Shown here: positions 33,163 to 46,500 of the stretch, piece after piece | How the letters are laid out: the number at the start of each line of letters is the position of its first letter | How positions within the stretch are numbered: position 1 is the stretch's first letter | Assembly: GCA_002682825.1 (NCBI GenBank) | Contig: NOKP01000034.1 | Span: 62,001 to 126,000, forward strand | Direction: 5' to 3' | Origin: Neonectria sp. B-13 | Taxonomy: Eukaryota; Ascomycota; Sordariomycetes; Hypocreales; Nectriaceae | Length of the DNA: 64,000 nucleotides | Position numbers and translations under genes: made by a program | The notes under the pieces: model-generated | What the model was told of the DNA's origin: nothing | Databases searched by the model: none | What the model saw: only the letters and a program-made list of their open reading frames with translations

Positions 33163-34380
33163 ATGATCATCACCAGCCCTGCGATTCCTTTCGACTCTGT
33201 CGTCGTAGTCATTGGGGCCAATGGCTTCGTCGGCGCAGAGACGTGCCAAAAACTCCTCGAGGCAGGATTCCGCGTCCGCGGGACAGTTCGAGATGTCGAC
33301 CGCCATCGTGCTTGGATGCATGCCCTCTTTGACCAGAAGTGGCCTGGTAAATTCACGCTCGTGCGTGTCACGGACTTTGAGGCCGAGGGAGCGTTTGACG
33401 AGGCATTCAAAGGTGTTTACAGGTCCATCCAATGCTTCGAGGCATCAGAATAGATCTAACCTGAAAACACCAAATCTAGGGGCAACAGGAGTAATCTACG
33501 TCTCAACACCAAGTGTCTTCGATCCCGACTCAAACAAAGCCATCGACCCCATCGTCAATGGGACAATCAACACACTCGAGGCGGCATCCCGCGCCGGCGT
33601 AAAGCGCTACGTCCTCAGCTCCAGCTCCAAAGCCGTTGAGTCGACCGTCTACGACCAGCCACACGAGCTGACAGAAAGCACTTTCAACCATGAGGCCATA
33701 AACAAGGCGCGCAACAGCCCTCTCGCAGACGCCTCCGAGAGGGCTTTGGCCATGTACAGCGCCGGCAGGACGGCGGCGGAGCTGGCGTTCTGGCACTGGG
33801 TGAAGACAAACAAACCCTCATTTGTAGCTAACTGTGTCGTACCTGACGGCATCTTTGGGCGCGTTCTCGACGTCGAGAACGTAAATATGGGATTCAGTTC
33901 GTCTCTGTCCATGTTAAAGCGTGTCTTCGCAGGTAGCAGTGAGGGGATCCAACTCCGTCTCGGTCGGTTAACCCTTCCTTCTTTTCTTTGGCGTTTCCCC
34001 TAGCCCACACATGATAGTGTAATAGAGCGTAAGCTGACCAGTAATTAATCCAATCAACAGCATATTTCATCGACGTTCAAGACATGACAAGCCTCCTAGT
34101 TGCAGCCGTAGCTCTACCCTCACTTACCAGCGAGCGGATCTTTGCTTACCGATTCAACGCCCCTTGGAACGTTCTCCGCCACCGCATTCGCGAGCTCTAC
34201 CCGGACCGCTCGGATATCGTGACGGGAGAGGACATCGATGTCACGGGCCGCGATTTATCGACCGCAGAAGAGCCGATCCGGCACGCCGAAGAGATACTCA
34301 AGCAGGTTGGCCTACCGGGCTATACCAGTATGGATGATATGTTGCGTGGTTTTGTGGATTCATTTTATCCCTCTAAGTAA
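33163..34380 (+). CDS. Extended SDR reductase, copy 2
   Basis: Three exons (33163-33412, 33480-33962, 34061-34380) encode 350 residues. The Gly motif is VVIGANGFVGAETCQKLLEA, with VRGTVRDVDRHRAW following, then YVLSSSSKAVE. The catalytic Tyr-x-x-x-Lys site is altered: the aligned segment reads AMYSAGRTAAELAFW where copy 1 has VYGASKAEGEKAFW, so the Lys appears to be replaced by Arg (YSAGR). Intron 2 has a weaker donor, GTCGGT. The C-terminal exon (AYFIDVQDMTSLLVAAV) is in frame. Same family as the divergent neighbour. The altered catalytic motif leaves activity uncertain. Confidence 0.8.
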
Positions 34381-34780
34381 GGAAGGGGTGAAATACTGTC
34401 AATTAAACGAGTACATTCTCCTAATTATATATATACTCGTCAGCTAGAGAGGAACAGTTCCAATCTAGTTCCCAAACATCAGGTCCCGCCCACCACTAAC
34501 CCCCAGATCCAAGATCAGCCTCTAACAAATGAAAGCTTCCAGTACAGTGTGTATCCGTTCACTGCGATGGCTCTATGCTGTCTAGTATTTGTTGAGTTGA
34601 TACGGTATGTGGGTATTGTTAAAGAAAAACTCGTTAGCTCGCGGTTGACAAGGCGTAGCAGTAGCCCAGATGACATCCTTAAGGTTGGTTGGCTCGACGG
34701 CGTTTCTCAGCAAAAAGGATCTTGGGAGTCTAGAAGTTTTCTCTTTCTCAATCTAAATCCGAGATAGCCTGTTTGTGTTC
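34381..34780. other. Convergent spacer
   Basis: About 400 bp between the 3' ends of SDR copy 2 (+) and the FSH hydrolase (-). No gene recognised. Confidence 0.4.
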
Positions 34781-35711
34781 TTATATGGTACATTGGATTC
34801 GGCCCATTACCTGATTGATCATATCCGCAATCTTCGTCGATACCTCCGTCGTCCGTGGGATATCATGGCCGCCTCCATGATCATACTCTACTCTATCATC
34901 ACAAAACTCGGCAAGTTGTATGCCTGCGGGCCATCTTGGGTCCTTGGAGCCATAAATATGCACTGTAGGGATCCCAATGCGTGCATTCGTGGGGAACCTG
35001 GTGAAGTCGAGGCCGAAAACGTCCCTGGGCTCCGGTCTAGCCTTCGGGTCGTGCATCAGCTCGGCCTTACCGCCGTCCCAAAGACCGACGCCCGGCCTAA
35101 TCAGCTCCAAGTTTTCTGCCAGCTCAGTTAGTCGTCCAGCCATCCCGTTCAAAAGCTCGCCGGTGCGTTGGTTGATCTCGTGCGCTCGAGACGGCACCTC
35201 AAGCCCCATGCTCTCGAGTATCGACAGTGGCACACCGCCGCAGATGAAAATAGCGGCGCGAAAAGGCAATAGCTCTTCAGCTTTGCATTCCTTTGCCTGC
35301 GCCGTGGCAGCGTTGACTGCACTATACAGAGCTATACTCGCCGCGAGCGAAGATCCCTGGGAGAAACCGCAGACTGCGTCGTATGCCCCATGGTTGCGCA
35401 CGTAGTCGGCCAACCATAAGTGGGATGCGCGTATTGCCTGCGGAGTTGTTTTTGGCCACCATGTGTACGTATCTGTCTTGTATATGGCGTTGATTCCTGG
35501 AGCGCCTTGGCTTTCGAAGGGTGCATCGATGAAGTCAAAGACGAAACTGTCGTCGAGCTTTGCACGGAACGCTGCTGCGTTTGTGGGTCAGCCAACAACA
35601 TCCCCAGCATATTCAGATTGATAAGTCTCATGACCCCTAAAACTTACCGGTCTGGGATTTGAAGATAGCCGCGCTTGTGCCGTGGCCGTGAAGACACAAT
35701 ATCTTGGGCAT
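34781..35711 (-). CDS. FSH-type serine hydrolase
   Basis: Two exons (35711-35648, 35574-34781) encode 285 residues. The N-terminus MPKILCLHGHGTSAAIFKSQ is the typical opening of the FSH1 alpha/beta-hydrolase family. The nucleophile is Ser in GFSQGSSLAA, the acid Asp lies in YGSKDPRWP and the His in GGGHDIPR, so the triad is complete. Family members include stand-alone thioesterases that release products from polyketide synthases (LovG type). It sits about 5 kb from the PKS with only the AflR-like regulator between, so a product-release or editing role is a reasonable inference. Housekeeping esterase activity is the alternative. Confidence 0.88.
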
Positions 35712-36796
35712 GGTTGATTCTACTAATTAATACAGCTAACTTTGGGTGTAGACCTTGGCAAAATAAGGATTCACAACGCACAAAATGCACGCTTGTTGTA
35801 TTATGCGCTTATCAAAAGGCTCACAATGATTTGACAGAAACAACGATGCCGCCAAACCCCCCTTTTAACCTACACAACTTCAAAGTCAACCTGTTTCATT
35901 GATATGCAATTCGGGTACCGAAGTTTCGGGGTTCGACGGGGATTCCTTCGGGGATGCAAGTCGTATCCATTAAGCTAAGAGGGACACTTTCGTTTCCCGA
36001 AATACACCCTGGACGTTAGGCTGCAACCTCGGACATAAACCCGGGTCGGAAGGCGAGGCATACGTGGAGGCTCCGCTATGATGGATTGATACACATAATT
36101 ACCGAGCCACATGCCCCCGATGATGTACGTTTCAAGGTCAGATTAGAATCATTGGCCAGCGAGATTGAAGGACTCTAACTAGAGATGTTGCCAAAGGGGA
36201 TGTACAAGAGTGTTGGCACTTTCTCGTGGTTGTATACAACACCACAAAAGGTTCTGGAACGATCTTTGTCTTATTACTTGTGCCATTTCATTACACTAAC
36301 TACCCTCGGTGCAGGAAATTTTGGAAAAGCAGGCTTATCGTTACCTTTTTCAAGGCCTCTTCTCCAAGAGGCCATGCTTGTCATTGTCGCGGGTGGTAAA
36401 GAAAAGAATTTCCACGATGCCTGTGACGACAACATTCATTCACGAGCCAGGAGTTCGAGGAAAACCAATGGCTCCTCGACCGAACCACTAACCAGAGAAT
36501 GGGCAGAAGAGTGTGTTCTGTTGCACGTGTAGCCGAAAACTTACTCAGCATTGCGCTCTCCAGCGTCTTGTGGTCTCTCAAATTCGACCGCCGCTTGTGG
36601 ATGGTGCCGAGGCTGAGATGAGATGGACATGGAAAACGCCCATCCAAACACAGGGTTGACCATACCTGATCCCTTCGCCGTGAGGTTTCTCCCAAGAGGC
36701 GAGGATTGGGTTGAAGCGGGTAAGAAGAAAAAGGGGAGACGGCGGCTTACGAAATGCGAGGGAAGATTCGGTCCAAATATCAACTTGGTGTTATAT
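35712..36796. other. Gene-poor spacer
   Basis: About 1.1 kb between the FSH hydrolase promoter and the 3' end of the AflR-like gene. A GC-rich segment near 35915-35975 (CCGAAGTTTCGGGGTTCGAC) resembles the CTCGGGGTTCCGAG units of the SDR promoter. No gene recognised. Confidence 0.4.
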
Positions 36797-38111
36797 TCAA
36801 GCGTTAAGCTGTCTTAATTTTGATCTCATCATGTTAGCTATCCTCAGATGCTCACTCCTCAACCATGCATGTAAACTTTGATTGAGCCTGTTCACGCTAT
36901 CAAAGTTGGATTCGTCGGTGTGACATTGGCCGCCAGAGTTGAGTGACGTAAACTGATCAATCAGGCGGCCTGCTCTTCCCATCTCGCCCGACAACAACTG
37001 GATCCTCAAAGCCGTCTGTATGCGTATGTCGTCGACTTTGAATGTTCCGATGGCCATCCTTGCAGGTGCAACGGCAATGCCGGTGGGGGACTGCGCGATT
37101 GTTTCTAGAATTTCTACGCCAGCCATACTAAGAGTGCTGTCTGACATGGTATGGGTTCCAGAAGGCTTCTGCGTGCAATCAGCCGCCCGCTGGTACCACG
37201 ACAGGACCCGGGAAATAATTCCTGCATAGAGTAAGGCAAGATGCGGCGATCGAGCACAAGGGCAGGTGAGGAGAGGGCCGAGCCGCTCGCCGGCTTCCGA
37301 GTTTAGGCGCAGCACGTCATCCAAGGGCACTTGATTGGCTATGCCACCTGTTGCTATCGCTGTCGCTGTCGCTGAGGCTGTGGCTGATGACGTTCCTGTT
37401 GATGGAGCAGAGTGCGCCTTGCTGAGATTAGGAAAGGACAGGTTTCGTAGGATCTCGTACGCTTCCCGGGAGCAATCGTGGCCGCCAATGTTCGCAAGAG
37501 GCATTGGGGCGCTCTCGGGGTGTGAAATGTCGTTACATGGAGATTGATTTGCGGTGGGCTGCGACGTGGACGGCTCGTTTGATGGGTAACTCCCCAGGTC
37601 GGTCGATTCTGGTGTGAGCATGGGTCCAAATTGAAGACCAGTAGGTAGACGGTTGCTATGATGATCTGTGATGCCCCATGCACCGAAATCGAGAAAGGGG
37701 GACGTCGGTAGAAATGGCCCGTCCAGGTCACTAATCAAGCCGTCGAATGCATCAAGGCCCATGTAGTTGAAGTTGTTATCCACCGCATCCCACGCTGTGA
37801 TCACGTTAGTCATGCTCGATAGCGATTCTAAAATTCAGCGTTGTACCATCACTACAGCTGCTACTGTTCATCTTGTGCATGTCTGTACCACCGGCTTGGC
37901 CTCCCGACGTCCCTGTTGGGCTTGTGCAATGTCTATCCCGCGGCGGCTTCCCCATTTTCCGAGACACACCATAGACACACGTCCTGCCATGAGAGACGCA
38001 GCGTGCGCACTCGGGCTGGCCTCGGTCACATTTCACCTTGGAAGTACCACATTGATCACAGCTGGTTCGCAGTTTTCGTTGCCGGGGTACCTTTGGCGGA
38101 TCATCAGCCAT
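36797..38111 (-). CDS. AflR-like Zn2Cys6 transcription factor
   Basis: Two exons (38111-37847, 37794-36797) joined over a 52-nt intron with a CTAAC branch site encode 420 residues. The binuclear zinc cluster is near the N-terminus: LRTSCDQCGTSKVKCDRGQP then CARCVSHGRTCVYG. Its six cysteines are spaced 2-6-6-2-6, and SRKMGKPPRD follows, the layout of the aflatoxin-regulator family. The C-terminal half has the AflR-family pattern ILRNLSFPNL, CPCARSPHLALLYAGIISRV and LSWYQRAA. Such proteins usually activate the adjacent polyketide cluster. The nearest PKS starts 2.4 kb away, facing the opposite way, so the two share an upstream region. Confidence 0.9.
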
Positions 38112-40539
38112 GGCGAGGGTATGAGCGATGGGGACGACTTAAAGACGCCAAAGTATCAACCCTTCAATTTATAGAGTCTAGTAGAGATGATGATTCAACT
38201 GCTTCCTCCACGAGGTAAGGCATCACGCCAGATGTGTTTTGCGCAGTGGACCAACCTGGTAAGCCGGTCACCCCAGGGTGCCGTTCGGCCAATGCCGCTT
38301 ATTCCGCCTCCATACACCTTGATCCCACTCGTATCCCAAGTGGCTTGCCTCGTGTGTGCGGGTTGATTTTTGGCCGCCCCCTCCCCCGGGCGCTGACCAA
38401 CATCTCACTTTCACCGTATGCACACTCTCCCGCCTTGACAGTTGCTTCGGTTCCTTGTTTCGTTAAGCGACTGGAGAGAAGAACTACGTGGGATTGCGGC
38501 ACTGGCTTTAAAAATGGAGTGCGCCTACAACTAGTGCCGGCAGTGAATGAGTGCCCAACTTCAGTCCGATGGTCAACCTGAATCCGGCCGTATGGTGTTA
38601 TCAATGAGACCCAAAGTATCGCTTTCTAGGCAGTCCTTTGGAGCGAAGCGCTATGAGTCTATGACGCTCATTAGTAGGCCAGCCTCTCTCATACACTTGT
38701 CCAATTACGCTACAGAAGCACGCGAGACTGATGGTTGGACTGATTGGCGTGTTGCAGCTCGGACCGCTCTATGCAGAGTCGATTGATCTATTGCGATATA
38801 AGGTATGAATGCGAAATACCCCCGGTCCAAGGTGGGCCTGGCGTGTGCAGATGCGATAGGCTGCCGAAATGTGGGAGGCACCAAAGCGATTATCAGCGCC
38901 GACAAAGATCAAATCACTGCGGATATCTATGCGGGGAAATGTTTTACAGTACGGTATCATGTCTCCGAGCGGTGCGAGGGATCAAGGATCTTCGGCGTTG
39001 TGGGGTGGGGTGGGGGGGGGCATTGTTAGCAGTATCAAGCCATGTATTTGAGAGAACCCAACAAGGATTTTATCTAATTCTATTAGCCCGTGTCAGCATG
39101 GATCACGGACATTTTACCTAAATTTCAGTGGCCGGGGAAGCCTTACCAGAACCAACATGATGGAACCGTTACGGTGCGGCTCTTACATCATTGATATCTC
39201 CACTGCTACCGTGTAAATGGTGATTGCATCATTACGAATTGCAAACAGGGATAGTGCGAGAGATAACCACGTCAGACGTGCTTCAAGGCCAGGTTCCAAC
39301 GTTGCCGGATAGATGGAGATGTCCCGAGAAACTGTGCATTAGCGCGTCGCCGATCATTGGACCGGGTTGCCGAGATGCCGAGAGCATCCTGGTTAGATGC
39401 AGGGACCCGGAAGCCTCGGATCTATAGTGTTGCACTGGAGCAAATGCCGGAGAAATAAATGGGGAACCTGGCCTGCGGAAAGCCTTATTTTTTTATTAGC
39501 TTGGTGACTTGCATGCTCTGTGAGTTAATTATGGCACGACTTACCCTATAGCCAAGGAGTGAAACCACATGTATAATTCAAAAACATTTGTCCTCGTAAT
39601 TTACATCCGTATCCATTAGTCAGTTATATGTGCGTTGGGTAAGTTGTGACGACTTCTTGTACTTACTCTTCTCTTCAATCCAAATCGAGCTATTCTAGCG
39701 ACCCCGGCGTTTATATCTGGTGTTCTCGACTCTTCGTCTCTCTGCCAACTTCACCGCAGCGGCCGCTTCGTAACGGTGGCTCGTATATGCAAGGGTGCAG
39801 CGCCATGCTTCCAGCCTCAAATCCTCACAATCATCCGATATGGCTGTGTTTGTAAGTTCAGGCCTCGTCGATCATTCGCATCTTGCCACACAGTACCTGT
39901 CTACACTGCCGTATTCCGCCTTGCCCCCCGTCAGTCCGCAAGGAAATACCCTGACCTCGGGGACAAAGCTGAATTGTCTCCGGATACAATCTTGCAAAAG
40001 TTCCTGCAAGTAAGGACCCCCGGAGCATGTCCCCGAGGCTTACCAGCGAAACCCGAGGAAGATTCCCGATAATGAGACCGGGTAGAGTCAGCGAACCCCG
40101 ATGAGGATTCCCGATAAGGGGACCGGATAGAGTGAGAGTATCCAAACGCACGCGGGCGATATTTGGTGTCGACTGATTACATGGTAAGAAATGATGCTAA
40201 ATTAAGCACTGCTACTCTGCGTCGGATAGGCTCGGATAACAAATTCTCCGGGCACATCGCCCTGGCATTCAAAGTCAGCTTCCACTGATGCCGACGTGCT
40301 CGGGTATCAATCACTTCCACTTTACAAGTTGCGCACGAGTTTCCCGAGCGAATGGTACCGAGACCGAGCAACATGGGCTAACGGGATTCTTTTCAGGCAA
40401 AGTGTAAGAGGATTGTGAAATATGTAAAGAAGAAAACAATAAATATAGAGCACTAATATAGCCTAAAAGTCCAGCCCAAGTCCGTAATCCATGCCTTCCA
40501 GCTGATACCTCCGGCTTTCCAACGAAAACAAAACCAATT
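38112..40539. other. Divergent spacer, AflR-like gene / PKS
   Basis: This 2.4-kb region has no recognisable gene. It includes a G-rich run near 39001-39021 and the tandem repeat listed separately. The last few hundred bases should hold the PKS promoter. I did not find an unambiguous AflR palindrome by eye, but an exhaustive scan was not possible. Confidence 0.45.
40045..40134. repeat. 45-bp tandem repeat, two copies
   Basis: Units at 40045-40089 and 40090-40134 share AGCGAA-CCCGA--A-GATTCCCGATAA and end in GGTAGAGTC or GGATAGAGTG, with roughly nine differences. A weaker third match precedes them (about 40008-40044). It lies about 400 bp upstream of the PKS start. Confidence 0.75.
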
Positions 40540-43500
40540 ATGGCAGACCATCTCAAGTTGTACGTTTTTGGAGACCAGACGTTTGACATAAAGCCACATC
40601 GGAAGGATCTGCTTCAAAAGAGAGACAACCTCGTCGTAGAGGACTTTCTCATGAAGGCATATGAGGCTATACGTGCAGAGATTTTCAAGCTTCCGCCCAA
40701 GGTCAGAGATGAGGTTCCTCGATTCACCTGTTATGACGATCTGGTGTTGTGGGATCAAAGCGGAAAGCGATGTGTACCCCTTGACATGGCTATTACTTGT
40801 ATGTATCAGCTTGGGGTTTTCATCAGGTAAGCACCCATAAATACCGTCCATGACGCAATGACAGAAGCTGATTACCTATACAGCCAAGCAGACACCTGCT
40901 ATTCTGATTCAGCAATGAGTATTGGTCTTTGTACCGGAGCCCTGGCTGCGGCTGCTGTCAGCTGCAGCCGCGACACACTGAGCCTTGTTCCATTGGCTGT
41001 TGATGCAGTCATCGTCGCCTTCAGAACAGGCATGCGTGTCACTGACGTTGCAAAACGAGTCTCGTCTTTGCACGAACCTGACCAGAGCTGGTCAATCATC
41101 GTCCCCGGGCTCACGTCTTGCAAAGCTGTGGAGAAGTTTTGCGAACAAAGTGTAAGTAATCCTTGGCACTTTCTTTGTGCGACTCGGACCCATCTCGGCT
41201 GGCTAATGTAATTTATTTCCAGACGCTTCCTTTGACCAGCCGGCCCTATATCAGCGCATATGCGCTCAATGGGATTACCGTGAGCGGGCCGCCAAGCTCT
41301 CTCGCGCAGCTGGTCGACTCCGAGAGCTTCAAGAATGTCGCATTCAAGAAACTCCCAATATACGCACCGTACCATGCCCCCCATCTGTACTCCCAGTCTG
41401 ACGTCGCCGAGATTGTTGGAGACTTGGTGGGTGACAAAAGCACCGTACGCTCTGGGACCGATTTCGCGGCGCACATGACTGCGTCAGTTGCACATACTCT
41501 ACTACAACCGATCCGTTGGAGTGGCATCATTGATGAACTGAAGACTTCCATTCACAAGATGGGCCCGCAGTCGCTCAGTATCGTTCCCATTGCAACTAGT
41601 GCTGACCAACTCATCTACACCGCGCTGAAGCAGGCATTGCCCACATTGGTCCCCCCCACGCACGCTCAGGGGGGCAGACTAAATTCCGCTGGAGAGACTT
41701 TGAAATCAAGCCCTAAGCAGCCTAAGCTCGCCATCATCGGTATGTCTGGGCGATTCCCCGGTGCCAAAGACAACGAGGCATTCTGGGATCTTCTGTACCA
41801 AGGATTGGATGTCCACAAGCCCGTCCCACCCCTACACTGGAATGCCAAAACTCACGTGGACCCTACTGGTAGCCGGAAAAACACGAGCGCAACGCCATTT
41901 GGCTGCTGGCTTGACGATCCGGCCGTGTTTGACGCACGCTTCTTCAATATTTCACCTCGAGAGGCGCCACAAATCGACCCTGCCCAGCGACTCGCTTTGA
42001 TGACAGCCTATGAAGCTATTGAACAAGCTGGCATTGTTCCAGATGCCAGTCCGTCTACCAGACGTGACCGCGTGGGCGTCTTCTACGGTGTCACCAGCAA
42101 CGACTGGATGGAGACCAACAGCGCCCAAGATATCGATACGTACTTCATACCGGGCGGGAATCGAGCGTTTATTCCAGGACGCATCAACTACTTTTTCAAG
42201 TTCAGCGGCCCCAGTTACGCAGTAGACACGGCATGTTCCTCCAGTCTGGCTGGCATTCACTTGGCGTGCAATTCGCTATGGCGAGGGGACATCGATACAG
42301 CTATTGCTGGCGGGACAAATGTTTTGACAAACCCGGACTTCACAGCTGGCCTCGATCGGGGGCACTTTCTCTCTCGGACTGGAAATTGCAAAACTTTCGA
42401 TGATGGAGCTGACGGGTACTGCCGGGGAGAAGGGATCGGGACTGTCATTATCAAGCGCCTTGACGATGCCCTTGCAGACAATGACCCTATCTTAGGAGTC
42501 ATCCTCGGTGCCTATACCAACCACTCGGCAGAGTCGGAGTCGATTACCCGGCCGCATGTTGGTGCTCAACGGGCCATCTTCACCAAAATCCTGAATCAAG
42601 CCGCCGTGGACCCCTACACTGTCAGCTATGTTGAGATGCACGGAACGTAAGCAATCCCCGACTTCTGATTAACCTGTGTTTGAGTTGAACCAGCGTTCTT
42701 CAACCTTTTACCAGACCTCCTTCGTCCCCTTTCCTTCTGCATTGAGTCAGCCGCTGACAGATTGCCGCAGAGGGACCCAAGCTGGCGATGCTGGGGAAAT
42801 GTCTAGCGTTCTCGAAATCTTTGCGCCAGCCCAGTCTCAGGCCAAAAAAGCCAGGGAAAGTGATGAGGCCCTCTACATTGGATCAGCAAAGTCCAACATT
42901 GGACATGGCGAAGCTGCGTCGGGCGTGTCGAGTCTTATCAAGGTGTTGCTCATGATGCAGAACAACACCATAGTTCCGCACTGCGGGATCAAGACGAAGA
43001 TCAACCACAAGTTTCCAACTGACTTACAGGAACGGAATGTCAACATTGCCCTGGAGCCGACCCCATGGGAGAGGAGTTCCACCCCTTCCGAGCCGAGACG
43101 AGTCTTCATTAACAACTTCAGCGCCGCGGGGGGGAACTCGGCTCTCCTGGTGGAAGACGCACCACTGAAGCATGAACAACCGAATGCGGGAACTGACCCA
43201 CGAACCCTACACCTGATAGCTTGCTCGGCGAAGACTGGCGTTTCTTTACAGGGAAACCTACGATCAATGCTGGAGTATTTGAAGAAGGACTCGCATGTCG
43301 CCCTTGGTCAACTCTCATACACCACCACCGCACGTCGCACCCATCATCAGCATCGTGCTATGCTTGCTGGCTCAACCGCTGGAGAGATCTGTGCTCAAAT
43401 CGAGACAGCTCTTCGAGACAATGCGGGAATGGTCAGACCCAAAAAGGCCCCGCAGATGGTCTTTGCCTTCACCGGCCAGGGCGCCCAATACCCGGGAATG

Positions 43501-46500
43501 GGGAAGCAGCTCTTCGAAACCTTCTCATTATTCCGCGACGAAATGAGTCGGTTGGATCAGATTGGGCAAAGTCTGGGTTTTGTATCGATTTTGCCTGTTA
43601 TCCAATCCGAAGATCAAGATATTGGCGTCTTTGCGCCAGCTGCTGTCCAACTAGCCAGTGTCTGCATGCAAATTGCCCTGAGCAAGTTGTGGGCATCGTG
43701 GAATATCACCCCCGCCGCCGTTGTTGGGCACAGCTTGGGTGAATACGCCGCGCTTAATATTGCAGGAGTTCTCTCAGAAGCAGATACCATCTACCTTGTG
43801 GGCAAGCGAGCGAATTTGCTTCAGGAGAAGTGTGTGCGTGACACTCATGCAATGCTTGTCGTCAAAGGGTCGGTGGATGAGATTGCAGACGTCCTGACAG
43901 ACAACGAGTATGAAATTGCGTGCATTAACTCGAAAATCGAGACTGTCCTGGCTGGACCTGGCGAGGAAATTTCTACCCTGAAAGGATTGCTCACGGATGC
44001 GGGCATGAAATCGACATTGCTCAAGGTCCCCTACGCATTCCACTCCTCACAGCTGGATCCAATACTGTCAGACTTTGAGCAGCTCGCTAGTGGTGTAACA
44101 TTCGCAAAGCCCCAAATCCCAGTCCTGTGTCCGCTTGATGGCAATGTTGTCAATGCAGATGGCAGCTTTGGCCCCAAGTACCTCGCAAGTCACTCTCGCA
44201 AACCCGTCAACATGCTCAAGGCGCTCTTGGCAGCGCAGAGTAATCAAATCATTACCAAGGGAACCACCATGCTCGAGATTGGTCCTCATCCCGCCATCTC
44301 GGGGATGGGAAGGGCCGTTCTAGGATCCGAAGTGGCATTCCTCGCTTCGGCACAGCGTGGCAGGCCCGCCTGTCATGTCATAGGCGCGGCATTGAGAGTC
44401 CTCTACTGTGCCGGGGCCGACATCCGTTGGGCAGAATACCATCGCGACTTCAAGGACTCGCATGTGGTGATCCCACTCCCGGCGTACAGCTGGGACTTGA
44501 AAGAATACTGGATGCAGTACGTCAACGACTGGTCGCTGCGGAAAGGGGATGCTCCAGTGATCAACAACACTCCCAGCATCGAGAGCACAACCATCCACAG
44601 GGTCATTGAAGAGACAGGCGATTCCCAAAAGGTTCATGTAATCGTCGAGGCAGACATCGCACGAGAAGATCTGAGTCCGCTGGTACAAGGACACGAGGTC
44701 GATGGAATTCCGCTCTGCACTCCATCAGTCTACGCAGACATCGCACTAACCCTGGGCACCTACCTTCTCCAGCGATACCGCCCAAACCAGCAGGAGAATC
44801 TTGTAGACGTGTCAGACATGTCAATTTCAAAGGCCCTAATTCTTCAGAATGCTGCCACCCAGCAACTCCTTCAAGCACACGCTGAAGTTGATTGGCCGGC
44901 TCAAACAGCAATGATCAAGTTCATGTCGTTTGATGTACGTATTCCCTGACAACTCTTCAATTCCTCTCTTCTATAGCGGTCTAACTGGAAAACAGAGCAA
45001 AAAGAACCTTCAGGAGCACTCGAGATGCGTTGTCCGCTTCAAGGACCGAAGTCTTCAACAAGTGTTGCAGGAAAGGTCGGCCAGCGTGAAGGAAAAGCTA
45101 CAAGCTCTTCGGGACGGAATCGCCAAGGAAACCACAGCTCGTTTCAACCGTCCTATGGTTTATCGTGCTATCCGACCTTTGGCTCGGTTCCACGAAAACT
45201 ACCGGGCCATTGACGAAATCGTCCTCAACAGCAACACGCTAGAGGCCTCAAGCAGTCTCAGCTTTGGGAGTGTGGTACGGGGCGGCAACTTCCACACCCA
45301 TCCAGCCATCATCGATTCCCTGACACAATCTTGTGGATTCACCATGAACTGCAATGACAGCACGGACCTAGATGTCCAAGTATTTATGAACCACGGATGG
45401 GGTTCGTTTCAAATGTTTGAGCCGATGGACTTTGAAAAGCGCTATACGACATACACACGCATGGAAGAAGGGGAGGATAAGCTGTGGCATGGCGATGTTG
45501 TTGTGTTTGATGGCGAGCGAGTTGTCGCCTATTTTGGGCAGATTGCGGTTTGTCCTTTAGCCCCTTCATACTCCATCAGGGCATACTGACTTTGGCGGCT
45601 AGATTCAAGGCGTGCCACGCCGAGTGTTGAAGGTCATTCTATCACTCGAAAGTGGAAAGACGCGGAGGCAGCAACCAACGCAAGAGAAACCGAATTCTCT
45701 CACGGCACTTTCTCATTTGCCGAGTACTCCCCACATGCTGCCCTCCATGACGGGAGAGTCTGGTGCATCCAAGACTGCAAAGGCATTGTCAATAATTGCC
45801 GAGGAGAGCGGTCTTGCGGTCGCCGACTTGACCGACGGTACTATTTTCGCCGATGTTGGAATCGATTCGCTTCTGGGTCTCAGCATCTCAGCTCGTTTCA
45901 AGGAGGAACTTGACATGGACATGGAGTTCAACGCATTCTTTTTCGAGTACCCCTCAGTCGGCGATCTGAAAACGTTCCTGCGAGAGTCCGGGGTTACCAT
46001 GGCCGGAGCCTCGATTTCAAGGTCCAGTGACGATGGTTCGACCTCCCTCACGACCAGTGGAACGGGCATCACCACGCCTCAGACGGACGAGAAGTTCCAA
46101 GACATCAAATTCGACTTCCAGCGTGCTCTCCAGATTATCGCAGAGGAAAGTGGAATCTCAACAAGCGAACTCACCGACGACACCAATTTTGCGGATTCTG
46201 GCGTGGACTCCCTGCTCTCCCTGGTCATCGTGAGTCGGCTCCGAGATGAGCTCGAGCTTGACATTCAGCACGAGTCTCTGTTTCTTGAGTGTCCAACCGT
46301 AGCAGACTTGAAGCAGTGGCTGGGAGGCACAGACGAAGGCGACACCACACAGTCCCTGGCGGAAAGGGAGCTAGTTTCGGCTCTCGCCCTTGAAACAGCG
46401 AAAGACTCAACCAAGGGAACCAAAACTTTGCAGCTTGATGCAAGCGAACTGGCCGCCCTTGCAGCTCGCAAGATGGCAGTTGACGATTACGTTCGCAACT

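Noticed and set aside
39001..39021. G-rich run as G-quadruplex or telomere-like sequence
   Set aside because: Single short run without a repeat unit. Not enough to claim a structure.
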